Shown: in pieces, positions 16,774-23,803 of the stretch
Numbering within the stretch: the first letter of the stretch is position 1
Layout of the letters: each line of letters starts with the position of its first letter
Assembly (NCBI GenBank): GCA_964486455.1
Contig: CAZAMP010000005.1
Span: forward strand, 62,001 to 126,000
Reading direction: 5' to 3'
Source: CAZAMP01 sp964486455
Lineage (GTDB): Bacteria; Eisenbacteria; RBG-16-71-46; CAZAMP01
DNA: 64,000 nt
Program-made: the position numbers and the translations under genes
The notes under the pieces: model-generated
Database searches by the model: none
Told to the model about the DNA's origin: nothing
What the model saw: only the letters and a program-made list of their open reading frames with translations

Positions 16774-19197
16774 TCAGGCGCGACGCCTTCGGGCACTCTT
16801 TCCTCTCGACCGCGTCCGTCGACCGCGCGGCGCCGTCAGCACGAGATCGGCCATCTGGGCCGTTTCGGTCACGAAGTGAAACGTGAGTCGCTTGCGGACG
16901 TGCGGTGGGATCTCCGAGAGGTCCGGCCGGTTCTTAGACGGAAGCACGAAGTGCTTGAGCCCCGCGCGCTGGGCCGCCAGCACCTTCTCCTTGATTCCAC
17001 CGACGGGCAGGACCATTCCGCGCAGCGTGATCTCTCCGGTCATCGCGACGTCGTTCTTGACCTTTCTCCCGGTGAGTAGCGACAAGAGCGCTACGAAGAT
17101 CGTCACCCCGGCGGAGGGGCCGTCCTTGGGAACCGCGCCCGCCGGCATGTGGATGTGGATGTCGTTCTTCGCGAAGAACTCGGAATCGATGGAAAGCGAT
17201 TCGGCGTTCGCGCGCAGATAGCTCAGCGCGGCCTGCGCGGATTCCTTCATGACGTCACCCAGCTGGCCCGTGAGCTTGAGCATGCCCTTGCCGGGCATGT
17301 GCGTGGCTTCGATGAAGAGCAGGTCCCCGCCGCTCGGCGTCCAGGCCACGCCCGTGGCGATACCTGGACGGCGGATGCGCTCGGCCGCCTCGAGATAGAA
17401 TCGCTCAGGCCCGAGGTACCGGGAGAGCCCCTTCGGCGCAACCGCGAGGGGGCGGCGCTTATGCTTTCCGGATACGACCTCGGTCGCCACTCCCCGGCAG
17501 ATGGCCGCGATCTGACGCTCGAGCGTACGAACACCCGCTTCGCGCGTGTATCCACGGACGATCGAACGGAGCGCGGGCGTGTTGATCCGCAGGTTCTTTC
17601 GGCTGAGACCATGCGCATCGAGCTGCTTTGGCACGAGGAAGTGCTTGGCGATGCCCAACTTCTCCTCTTCGATGTATCCGGGTAGCTCGAGGATCTCCAT
17701 GCGGTCGCGGAGCGCGGGCGGCGCGTACTCGATGAAGTTCGCTGTGGCGATGAACATGACGCGCGAGAGATCGAACGGAACCTCGAGATAGTGGTCGCTG
17801 AACGCGTGGTTTTGCTCTGGATCGAGCACTTCCAAAAGCGCCGATGATGGATCACCGCGGAAGTCGGTCCCCAGCTTGTCGATCTCATCCAGCATGAAGA
17901 GGGGATTCCCGGAACCGGTCTTCCGAATTCCCTGAATGATCCGCCCGGGTAGCGCGCCGATGTACGTCCGACGGTGTCCACGGATCTCGGCTTCGTCCCG
18001 CACGCCGCCCAACGACACGCGGATGAACTTCCGCCCAAGGGCCCTCGCGATCGATTGGCCGAGAGAGGTCTTGCCCACGCCCGGTGGCCCCGCGAAGCAG
18101 AGGATCGGCGCTTTCTGGTTCCCGGCGAGCTTTCGAACGGCCAGATACTCCAGGATGCGCTTCTTCACCTTCTCCAGCCCGTAGTGGTCCGAGTCGAGGA
18201 TCTTCTTCGCGCGCTTGAGATCAAGCTCGTCTTGTGTCGTGACCGACCAAGGAAGCTCGACCAACCAGTCCAGGTAGGTGCGGGCCACCGTGTATTCGGC
18301 GGATGCCTGCGGGATGTGCGATAGCCGGTCGAGCTCTTTGAGCGCCACATTCTCGACGTCCTCCGGCATCTTGGCGCTATCGATGCGATCACGCAGCTCG
18401 GCGATCTCCTCGGCCTCTTCGGCGATCTCCCCCAGCTCGGTACGGATCGCCTTCAGGTGTTCGCGGAGGTAGTACTCGCGCTGCGTCTTCGAGATCTCGC
18501 CGTGGACCTTCGATTGGATCTTCGATCCCAGCTCGAGAATCTCGATCTCGCGATTGTAGAGAACCGTCACCTTCTCGAGGCGCTCGGCGACATCGAGGAT
18601 CTCCAGGATCTTCTGCTTCTCCTCCACGGTCACGTTCAGAGCCGACACGGCAAAGTCCGCGAGCTGCGTAGGATCTTCGATGTTCAGAAGCACGGAGACG
18701 TGCTCGGCCGTGAGGTAGTTGGCCAGCTCTGAGACCCGCTGGATCAGCGTGCGCAGGTTCGACACGAGTGCCTCGGAGCGAATGTCCTGGATGTCGGCCG
18801 GCTCGAGAACGTCGAGAACGGCCTTCATGTACGGCGTTTCCTGCGTGAACTCCCGCACGCGAAGCCGGAAGAGCCCTTGGATGACGACGCTCTTGTTGCC
18901 GTCGGGCATGTCGAAGACCTTGAGGATATTGGCCGCGCAGCCCGTTGTGTACAGATCGTCCGGAGAGGGGAGATCGGTTCCCGCCTCCCGTTGCGCGATG
19001 ATGGCGATCTGCTGGTCGCTGCCCTCGCAATCCTTCACGAGGTTCAGTGAGTGCTCCCGTCCGACGGAAAGCGGAATGACCTGCTGAGGAAACAGAACCG
19101 AGTTACGGAGCGGCATGACGGGAAGCACCAGGTGATCCCCGTTCGCGTCTCCCTTCGGCGACGTCTTGGCGCGCCGACGCTTTGATTTGCTAGGCAT
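16774..19197 (-). CDS. lon: ATP-dependent protease Lon
   Basis: An 807-residue cytosolic AAA+ protease that degrades misfolded and regulatory proteins. It has the N-terminal substrate domain (LPVMPLRNSVLFPQQVIPL), a central coiled region, Walker A GPPGVGKTS and Walker B FMLDEIDKLG. The proteolytic domain has its Ser in PKDGPSAG and its Lys in GGIKEKVLAA. A basic C-terminal tail (RRTRSRGKSARRRRA) follows. The start lies 11 bases after GGGAG. A near-consensus promoter precedes it and is divergent from the radC promoter. Confidence 0.97.
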   Translation of the reverse strand: MPSKSKRRRAKTSPKGDANGDHLVLPVMPLRNSVLFPQQVIPLSVGREHSLNLVKDCEGSDQQIAIIAQREAGTDLPSPDDLYTTGCAANILKVFDMPDGNKSVVIQGLFRLRVREFTQETPYMKAVLDVLEPADIQDIRSEALVSNLRTLIQRVSELANYLTAEHVSVLLNIEDPTQLADFAVSALNVTVEEKQKILEILDVAERLEKVTVLYNREIEILELGSKIQSKVHGEISKTQREYYLREHLKAIRTELGEIAEEAEEIAELRDRIDSAKMPEDVENVALKELDRLSHIPQASAEYTVARTYLDWLVELPWSVTTQDELDLKRAKKILDSDHYGLEKVKKRILEYLAVRKLAGNQKAPILCFAGPPGVGKTSLGQSIARALGRKFIRVSLGGVRDEAEIRGHRRTYIGALPGRIIQGIRKTGSGNPLFMLDEIDKLGTDFRGDPSSALLEVLDPEQNHAFSDHYLEVPFDLSRVMFIATANFIEYAPPALRDRMEILELPGYIEEEKLGIAKHFLVPKQLDAHGLSRKNLRINTPALRSIVRGYTREAGVRTLERQIAAICRGVATEVVSGKHKRRPLAVAPKGLSRYLGPERFYLEAAERIRRPGIATGVAWTPSGGDLLFIEATHMPGKGMLKLTGQLGDVMKESAQAALSYLRANAESLSIDSEFFAKNDIHIHMPAGAVPKDGPSAGVTIFVALLSLLTGRKVKNDVAMTGEITLRGMVLPVGGIKEKVLAAQRAGLKHFVLPSKNRPDLSEIPPHVRKRLTFHFVTETAQMADLVLTAPRGRRTRSRGKSARRRRA

Positions 19198-19250
19198 TCG
19201 AATCTCCCACTGCTCACGCGAGCTGAGCGTTTCCAGGGTGATGGGCGCGC

Positions 19251-19279
19251 ATTCTAGCCAGCCTGCCGGCCATCGTCAA
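19251..19279 (-). promoter_or_regulatory. Candidate promoter for lon
   Basis: On the minus strand TTGACG (19279-19274), 17-base spacer, TAGAAT (19256-19251). It is about 55 bases before the lon start and back-to-back with the radC promoter; the two -35 boxes are 9 bases apart. No CIRCE element or other heat-shock operator was seen. Confidence 0.6.
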
Positions 19280-19288
19280 CGCGGTGGC

Positions 19289-19318
19289 TTGACCTTCGGT
19301 CCGACAGCATGCTAGCCT
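19289..19318 (+). promoter_or_regulatory. Candidate promoter for radC
   Basis: TTGACC (19289-19294), 18-base spacer, TAGCCT (19313-19318) inside the string GCTAGCCTG, which is also found at the ftsY promoter. Confidence 0.45.
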
Positions 19319-19362
19319 GCGCGCTCGGTTGGGGGCACCTGAGATCATTCGAAACATCGCGC

Positions 19363-19388
19363 GGGGCGCTTAGTGGCGTCCCTTTTTT
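19363..19388 (+). terminator. Terminator-like hairpin in the radC leader
   Basis: GGGGCGC (19363-19369), loop TTAGTG, GCGTCCC (19376-19382), then six T. It lies about 40 bases after the expected transcription start of the radC promoter and 50 bases before the gene. It could attenuate radC or end a short leader RNA. Confidence 0.55.
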
Positions 19389-19438
19389 GCGTGGTTTCAT
19401 GCGCAACCGGGGCGCCGCGAACGTGTGAGGTGTGACGC

Positions 19439-20122
19439 ATGCGATCGAGGCGCGGCTCCTATTCGAATCAGGATGGCTGCCATCCGCGGAGCGGGTTCGG
19501 GCGGATCGGCGAAGTTCCGGACCGCCTGAGCGATACGGACGTGCTTGCCGCCGTCCTCAGCACGGGCGGACAGACGGCGCGGGCGACAGCTGAGCGGCTC
19601 GTCAACCGACATGGTCTCGGCGTTCTTCGGGACGCCCGGGTCGACGATCTCGCCGAAGCGTCCGGGATCGAGAAGACGGACGCCGAGCGGATCTTGGCGT
19701 CGGTGGAGCTTGGACGCCGTGTATACGGTGTGGGGGAGGCGGGCCCCAGCTTTGAGTCCCCGGAGGCCGTCTACCTGTTCAATCGCGATCTCGCGAGGGA
19801 GAGCCGGGAACATTTCGCGGTACTCCTCCTGAACTCGCGGAACAGGATCGTGGATCGCTCGATCGTCTCCGTCGGCTCACTCAACGCGTCGATCGTGCAC
19901 CCACGGGAGGTGTTTCGACCGGCGATCGAGATGACGGCGGCGGCGATGGTGCTCGTGCACAATCACCCGTCGGGAGACCCGATGCCGAGCCGGGACGACA
20001 TCGAGATTACTCGCCGGCTCATCCGCGGAGGCGAGCTTCTTGGAATCCAGGTTCTCGATCATGTCATCGTGGCGAGGGACAGCTACCTGAGTATGCGGCG
20101 GGAACGGATTTTGTGGACATGA
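19439..20122 (+). CDS. radC: RadC/MPN-domain protein
   Basis: A 227-residue member of the RadC (JAMM/MPN) family. A helix-hairpin-helix-like region (LSDTDVLAAVLSTGG, residues 30-95) is followed by the MPN core with the metal motif HNHPSGDPMPSRDD (His174, His176, Asp187 in HxH...D). The biochemical role is unsettled: the old link to DNA repair in E. coli was withdrawn, and the motif suggests a metal hydrolase. The start ATG follows GAGGTGTGAC. It is transcribed away from lon. Confidence 0.92.
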   Translation: MRSRRGSYSNQDGCHPRSGFGRIGEVPDRLSDTDVLAAVLSTGGQTARATAERLVNRHGLGVLRDARVDDLAEASGIEKTDAERILASVELGRRVYGVGEAGPSFESPEAVYLFNRDLARESREHFAVLLLNSRNRIVDRSIVSVGSLNASIVHPREVFRPAIEMTAAAMVLVHNHPSGDPMPSRDDIEITRRLIRGGELLGIQVLDHVIVARDSYLSMRRERILWT

Positions 20123-20134
20123 CTGCCCCGGCAT

Positions 20135-20209
20135 GATCCATTCAGCGGGGTGGCCGCCGGTATCACGCGCGCGAGGCGCGGATCACGCGGGGTGGTCATC
20201 GAATGGATC
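20135..20209. repeat. 9-bp inverted repeat enclosing 57 bases downstream of radC
   Basis: GATCCATTC (20135-20143) and GAATGGATC (20201-20209) are perfect inverted copies. The enclosed segment carries CGGGGTGG and ATCACGCG twice each. It could be a stem-loop or a remnant of a small mobile repeat. Confidence 0.4.
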
Positions 20210-20225
20210 GTTGGCACGGTGCAGC

Positions 20226-20256
20226 TTGACGGGATTCGACCGGACGAAGCTATCAT
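20226..20256 (+). promoter_or_regulatory. Weak candidate promoter upstream of rfaE1
   Basis: TTGACG (20226-20231), 19-base spacer, TATCAT (20251-20256). The spacer is long and the gene starts 450 bases away, beyond the tandem repeats, so the link to rfaE1 is uncertain. Confidence 0.3.
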
Positions 20257-20317
20257 ACAGCCGGATGTTCATTTGATGATATCTTCATACGACGGGTCTT
20301 CGATCAGCGATGTATGT

Positions 20318-20434
20318 GATGTATGTTGGGAAGCAATGTCCAGCGGTAGATGATACCTAGCGGGAAGTGCTACATAGTGGGAAGTGATACGTGGCGAAAG
20401 GTTACGTGGCGAAAGGTGATATCCGGTGGGAAGG
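20318..20434. repeat. Array of seven imperfect 17-bp tandem repeats
   Basis: Units start at 20318, 20335, 20352, 20369, 20386, 20403 and 20418. All are 17 bases except the sixth (15). The general form is GATACxTAGCGGGAAGT. TACGTGGCGAAAGGT occurs as a perfect back-to-back pair (20388-20417), and GATGTATGT is doubled just at the upstream edge (20309-20326). A degraded eighth unit may follow to about 20451. The period is not a multiple of three, so the array is not coding. Confidence 0.8.
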
Positions 20435-20713
20435 GGTCGTGGTAGGGCAAACCGAATGGCAAAGGAAGGACCCCATCCTGACGTTTGTCCAGTTTCCAAC
20501 CCCGGAGGCTTCCAGGCACTTCGTTCTATTCAAGGTCAAAACTGGAAACTCACGCGCGGGACAGGGCCTTCCACTCTCCACTAACTGAGAGTCTAGAGCT
20601 CCGCAAAATGGGGAGTCAAGCGAAAACACGACATTTCGGCCGCTAGATCTTGCTCTCGGGGGCCATGTTGCGCATGTCGCTTGAAGTGGTTTCGAAGAAA
20701 TCGGTTACAGAAA
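20435..20713. other. Gene-free leader between the repeat array and rfaE1
   Basis: No gene with credible codon pattern or ribosome site was seen. It holds an 8-bp inverted repeat (AGTTTCCA at 20491-20498, TGGAAACT at 20543-20550) and a small hairpin ACTCTC/GAGAGT (20573-20592). No clear T-tract terminator was found. With the preceding 312 bases this is the only large gene-free stretch in the window. Confidence 0.6.
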
Positions 20714-21709
20714 ATGAGTTCTGAAGAGCATCTCCATCGCATCCTCGAGGCCATGCACGGGCGTCGGATCGCCATACTGGGCGATTGCATGCTGGATCGA
20801 TATATCTGGGGCGAAGTCCATCGGATATCGCCCGAGGCGCCTGTTCCGGTCGTCGAGGCGTTCGAACAGAACCACCGTCTCGGCGGTGCGGCGAACGTCG
20901 CGGCGAACATCAGGGCCCTCGGGGGGCAGCCGGTCCTGATCGGCGTCGTCGGCGATGACGCCGAGGGCGACTGCCTGAGACGGGAGCTGGAGAATGCCGG
21001 TCTGGCGTCGGGATCGACCGTCTCCCTGGCCGAACGCCCCACGACGGTCAAGACACGAATCATCGCCCGCAATCAGCAGGTCGTCAGGGTGGACTTCGAA
21101 CAGACGAGGCCACTCGATTCGAAGGCGGAAGGTGAGCTCAAGGACCGTCTGAACGACGCACTGAATGACGCGGACGGCTTCATCGTCTCGGACTACGGCA
21201 AGGGCGTCGTGACGGCGGGCGTCCTGGGATTCGCGCTCGGCGAGGCCGAGAAGGCCGGGGTCGCGGTCTCCGTCGATCCGAAAGAGAGCCACTTCGATCT
21301 GTACCGCCGGGTCAACGTCATCACCCCCAACTTGCTGGAAGCATCGGCCGCGCTCGGGCGCAAGCTCGTGACCGACGAGGAGGTCGCGGCCGGCGGCGCC
21401 GAGCTTCGGGATCGCCTCGATGCCGAATCGGTCCTGATCACCCGAGGCCCTCACGGCATGACGCTCTACGAGAGCGACGGGAGCGCGCACTTCCCGGCAG
21501 CCGCGCAGGAGGTGTACGACGTCACCGGAGCGGGGGATACGGTCGTGGGTACGTTCAGCATGGCCTTCGCCGCGGGCGCGACGCGACGGGAAGCGGCAGC
21601 GCTCTCCAACCTGGCGGCGAGTCTGGTTGTCGGCGAGGTCGGGACCACGGTGGCAGGGAATGCGGCGCTCCGAGAGGTCATCACGGCCCGCCAGCGGCGG
21701 GAGGTGTGA
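20714..21709 (+). CDS. rfaE1: D-glycero-beta-D-manno-heptose-7-phosphate kinase
   Basis: A 331-residue PfkB/ribokinase-fold enzyme that phosphorylates heptose 7-phosphate at C1 on the way to ADP-heptose for the LPS inner core. Visible are LGDCMLDRYIWGEV...SPEAPVPV (substrate-binding start), the RLGGAANVAANI glycine pair, TVKTRIIARNQQVVRVD and the C-terminal anion hole/catalytic DVTGAGDTVVG. The ATG at 20714 is preferred; earlier in-frame TTG codons lack a ribosome site. The kinase and adenylyltransferase are separate genes here, not the fused HldE of E. coli. Confidence 0.93.
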   Translation: MSSEEHLHRILEAMHGRRIAILGDCMLDRYIWGEVHRISPEAPVPVVEAFEQNHRLGGAANVAANIRALGGQPVLIGVVGDDAEGDCLRRELENAGLASGSTVSLAERPTTVKTRIIARNQQVVRVDFEQTRPLDSKAEGELKDRLNDALNDADGFIVSDYGKGVVTAGVLGFALGEAEKAGVAVSVDPKESHFDLYRRVNVITPNLLEASAALGRKLVTDEEVAAGGAELRDRLDAESVLITRGPHGMTLYESDGSAHFPAAAQEVYDVTGAGDTVVGTFSMAFAAGATRREAAALSNLAASLVVGEVGTTVAGNAALREVITARQRREV

Positions 21710-21710
21710 C

Positions 21711-22202
21711 ATGGGCGAGATTATGACGCTTCCGGACGCCGAGACAGCGGCCCGGGAGCGGAGGGAGGCGGGCCGGGCGGTCGTATTCACCAACGGATGC
21801 TTCGATATCCTGCATGTCGGACACGTCAGGCTGCTGGAGGGGGCGCGTCGCGAAGGGAATGCGCTCTTCGTGGCGGTCAACGACGACGAGTCGGCCCGGA
21901 GACTCAAGGGGCGGGATCGCCCCATCGTTCCGCTTGCCGACAGGATGGAGCTTCTGGCGGCGCTGGCGGCCGTCGACGTGGTTTTCCCATTCTCCGAAGA
22001 TACGCCGTTCGAGGCGATCGGACGGATTCGGCCCGATGTCCTCGTCAAGGGGGCCGATTACGCGATCGAAGACATCGTCGGCGCCGACCTCGTAAGTGGC
22101 CGGGGGGGACGGGTGGTGAGGTTCCCTCTGGCGTGCGGACGCTCCTCAACCCGGCTCGTCGAACTCCTGCGGATTGACCGCCCGGACGACCGAGATCCTT
22201 GA
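21711..22202 (+). CDS. rfaE2: D-glycero-beta-D-manno-heptose 1-phosphate adenylyltransferase
   Basis: A 163-residue nucleotidyltransferase that converts heptose 1-phosphate and ATP to ADP-heptose. It has the cytidylyltransferase-fold signature FTNGCFDILHVGH (HxGH), NDDESARRLKG, and the matching end motif GRSSTRLVELL, where the usual STT reads SST. It begins one base after the rfaE1 stop behind GGGAGGTGTG, so the two steps are made together. Together with LptF/LptG these genes show a heptose-containing LPS. Confidence 0.93.
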   Translation: MGEIMTLPDAETAARERREAGRAVVFTNGCFDILHVGHVRLLEGARREGNALFVAVNDDESARRLKGRDRPIVPLADRMELLAALAAVDVVFPFSEDTPFEAIGRIRPDVLVKGADYAIEDIVGADLVSGRGGRVVRFPLACGRSSTRLVELLRIDRPDDRDP

Positions 22203-22227
22203 CACTCCGAAGGGTCGCTGGTAGCCT
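22199..22227 (+). promoter_or_regulatory. Candidate promoter for the cDPG synthetase-like gene
   Basis: TTGACA (22199-22204), 17-base spacer, TAGCCT (22222-22227). The -35 box overlaps the last codons of rfaE2. It implies a leader of about 175 bases before the gene at 22410. Confidence 0.5.
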
Positions 22228-22233
22228 GTAACG

Positions 22234-22409
22234 CTGCGATTTGGCTAGGATTTCCGTGGGCGGGCCGTCGGGCCGGTCCACCGAGTGCGGGGCCCTCTGC
22301 TCCCACCGGGTGGTGGATGTGGGCGGGGGGTTTTTTGGACATCCTGCAGCTGTTTCTCGGACACCGGTCCCGGGGCAGCAAGACGACCAGACCGGAATAT
22401 GGGTGAGAC
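22234..22409 (+). promoter_or_regulatory. Structured GC-rich leader with possible terminator/antiterminator
   Basis: TCCACC (22277-22282) can pair with GGTGGA (22312-22317). Alternatively CCCAC (22302-22306) can pair with GTGGG (22319-22323), directly before a G-run and six T (22331-22336). These pairings exclude each other, as in attenuators and riboswitches. No known riboswitch class was recognised. Confidence 0.45.
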
Positions 22410-23732
22410 ATGGCGAAGAAGGTGATCATCCTGGGCGCAGGCGGCCGAGATTTCCACAATTTCAACACTGTTTTCAGGGATGACGACGCATACGAGGTGC
22501 TCGCATTCACAGCCGCGCAGATCCCCGGCATCGAGGACCGGAGATACCCGCCGGAGCTTGCCGGTCGCCTCTATCCCGAGGGGATTCCGATCGTTCCGGA
22601 GTCAGATCTGGAGTCGCTCATTCTGGAGAAGGGCGTCGATGAGGCGGTCTTTTCGTACAGCGATGTCCGATACGCTCACGTGATGAGCATGGCGGCGAAG
22701 GTCAACGGTTGGGGAGTCGATTTCAAGCTCCTGGGAACGACCAAGACCAGCGTGGTGAGCTCGAAACCGGTCATCTCGATCACCGCCATCCGAACGGGTT
22801 GCGGGAAGAGCCAGACGACTCGGCGGGTTTCCGAGATTCTCAAGGCCATGGGCAAGCGCACGGTGGCGATCCGTCACCCCATGCCGTACGGCGACCTCCG
22901 CAAGCAGGGTGTCCAGCGATTCGAGACGGTCGCCGACCTCGACCGTCACGAATGCACGATTGAAGAGCGCGAGGAGTACGAGCCGCATATCATTTCCGGC
23001 AACATCGTCTACGCCGGGGTCGACTACGAGCAGATCCTCCGAGAGGCCGAGAAGGAAGCGGACGTTGTCCTGTGGGACGGCGGAAACAACGATGCCTCCT
23101 TCTACAAGGCCGATCTCTCCATCACGATCGTGGATCCGCACCGACCCGGCCACGAGCTCGCCTACTATCCCAGCGAGATCAACTTCCGGAATGCCGACGT
23201 CATCGTCATCAACAAGATCGTCACGGCGTGTCCGGACAATATCAAGATCGTGCGGAAGAACATCGCGCGCCACAACCCGAAGGCGATCGTCGTGGATGCC
23301 GCCAGCCCGGTCACGATCGATGACCCGGACGCGGTGCGGGGACGCCGCGCGCTCGTCATTGAGGACGGCCCGACGCTCACGCACGGCGAGATGAAGTTCG
23401 GCGCCGGCGTTGTCGCCGCGGAACGCTGTGGCGTGGGGTCGCTCGTGGATCCGAGACCGTTCCTCGTCGGCGAGCTTCAGGATACGTTCCGCACCTACCC
23501 GGAGATCGGAACCGTGCTGCCGGCGATGGGCTACGGCGAGCAGCAGATCAGGGACCTCGAGGCGACGGTCCGTGCCGCCGACTGCGACGTCGTCGTGATC
23601 GCGACACCGATCGATCTCGGCAAGCTGATCAAGGTCGACAAGCCGTCCGTGCGCGTGAGCTACTCGCTGTTCGAGATCGGAAGTCCAAACCTCACAGAGG
23701 TCTTGAATAGGTTCTTCGAAGCGCGGTCGTAG
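22410..23732 (+). CDS. Cyclic 2,3-diphosphoglycerate synthetase-family protein
   Basis: A 440-residue cytosolic P-loop protein. Residues 1-115 form a Rossmann-like domain starting KKVIILGAGGRDFHNFN. A nucleotide-binding segment SITAIRTGCGKSQTTRR follows at about residue 128, then LWDGGNNDASFYKADLSI, VIVINKI and the closing DLGKLIKVDKPSVRVSYSL. This is the layout of cyclic 2,3-diphosphoglycerate (cDPG) synthetase, which in hyperthermophilic methanogens closes 2,3-diphosphoglycerate into the thermoprotectant cDPG. Many bacterial homologues exist whose product has not been shown, so the reaction here is not assured. The start ATG follows GGGTGAGAC. A promoter and a structured leader precede it, so it is probably regulated on its own. 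Confidence 0.8.
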   Translation: MAKKVIILGAGGRDFHNFNTVFRDDDAYEVLAFTAAQIPGIEDRRYPPELAGRLYPEGIPIVPESDLESLILEKGVDEAVFSYSDVRYAHVMSMAAKVNGWGVDFKLLGTTKTSVVSSKPVISITAIRTGCGKSQTTRRVSEILKAMGKRTVAIRHPMPYGDLRKQGVQRFETVADLDRHECTIEEREEYEPHIISGNIVYAGVDYEQILREAEKEADVVLWDGGNNDASFYKADLSITIVDPHRPGHELAYYPSEINFRNADVIVINKIVTACPDNIKIVRKNIARHNPKAIVVDAASPVTIDDPDAVRGRRALVIEDGPTLTHGEMKFGAGVVAAERCGVGSLVDPRPFLVGELQDTFRTYPEIGTVLPAMGYGEQQIRDLEATVRAADCDVVVIATPIDLGKLIKVDKPSVRVSYSLFEIGSPNLTEVLNRFFEARS

Positions 23733-23803
23733 ACCGTGTGCAGGCAATGTGTATGCAGCCCCCTTGGAAGAGGCATGACTCTGGGTGAGAGGGGAGGGGC
23801 AGA

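Noticed and set aside
19330..19362. GGGGGCACCTGAGA in the radC leader, resembling part of a TPP riboswitch
   Set aside because: The second conserved TPP segment is absent, the element is far too short, and radC has no link to thiamine.
20318..20434. Repeat array considered as a CRISPR
   Set aside because: Units are directly adjacent with no unique spacers, and no cas gene is present.
20391..20588. A 65-codon frame covering part of the tandem repeats
   Set aside because: The 17-base period shifts frame in each unit, there is no ribosome site, and the product matches nothing known.
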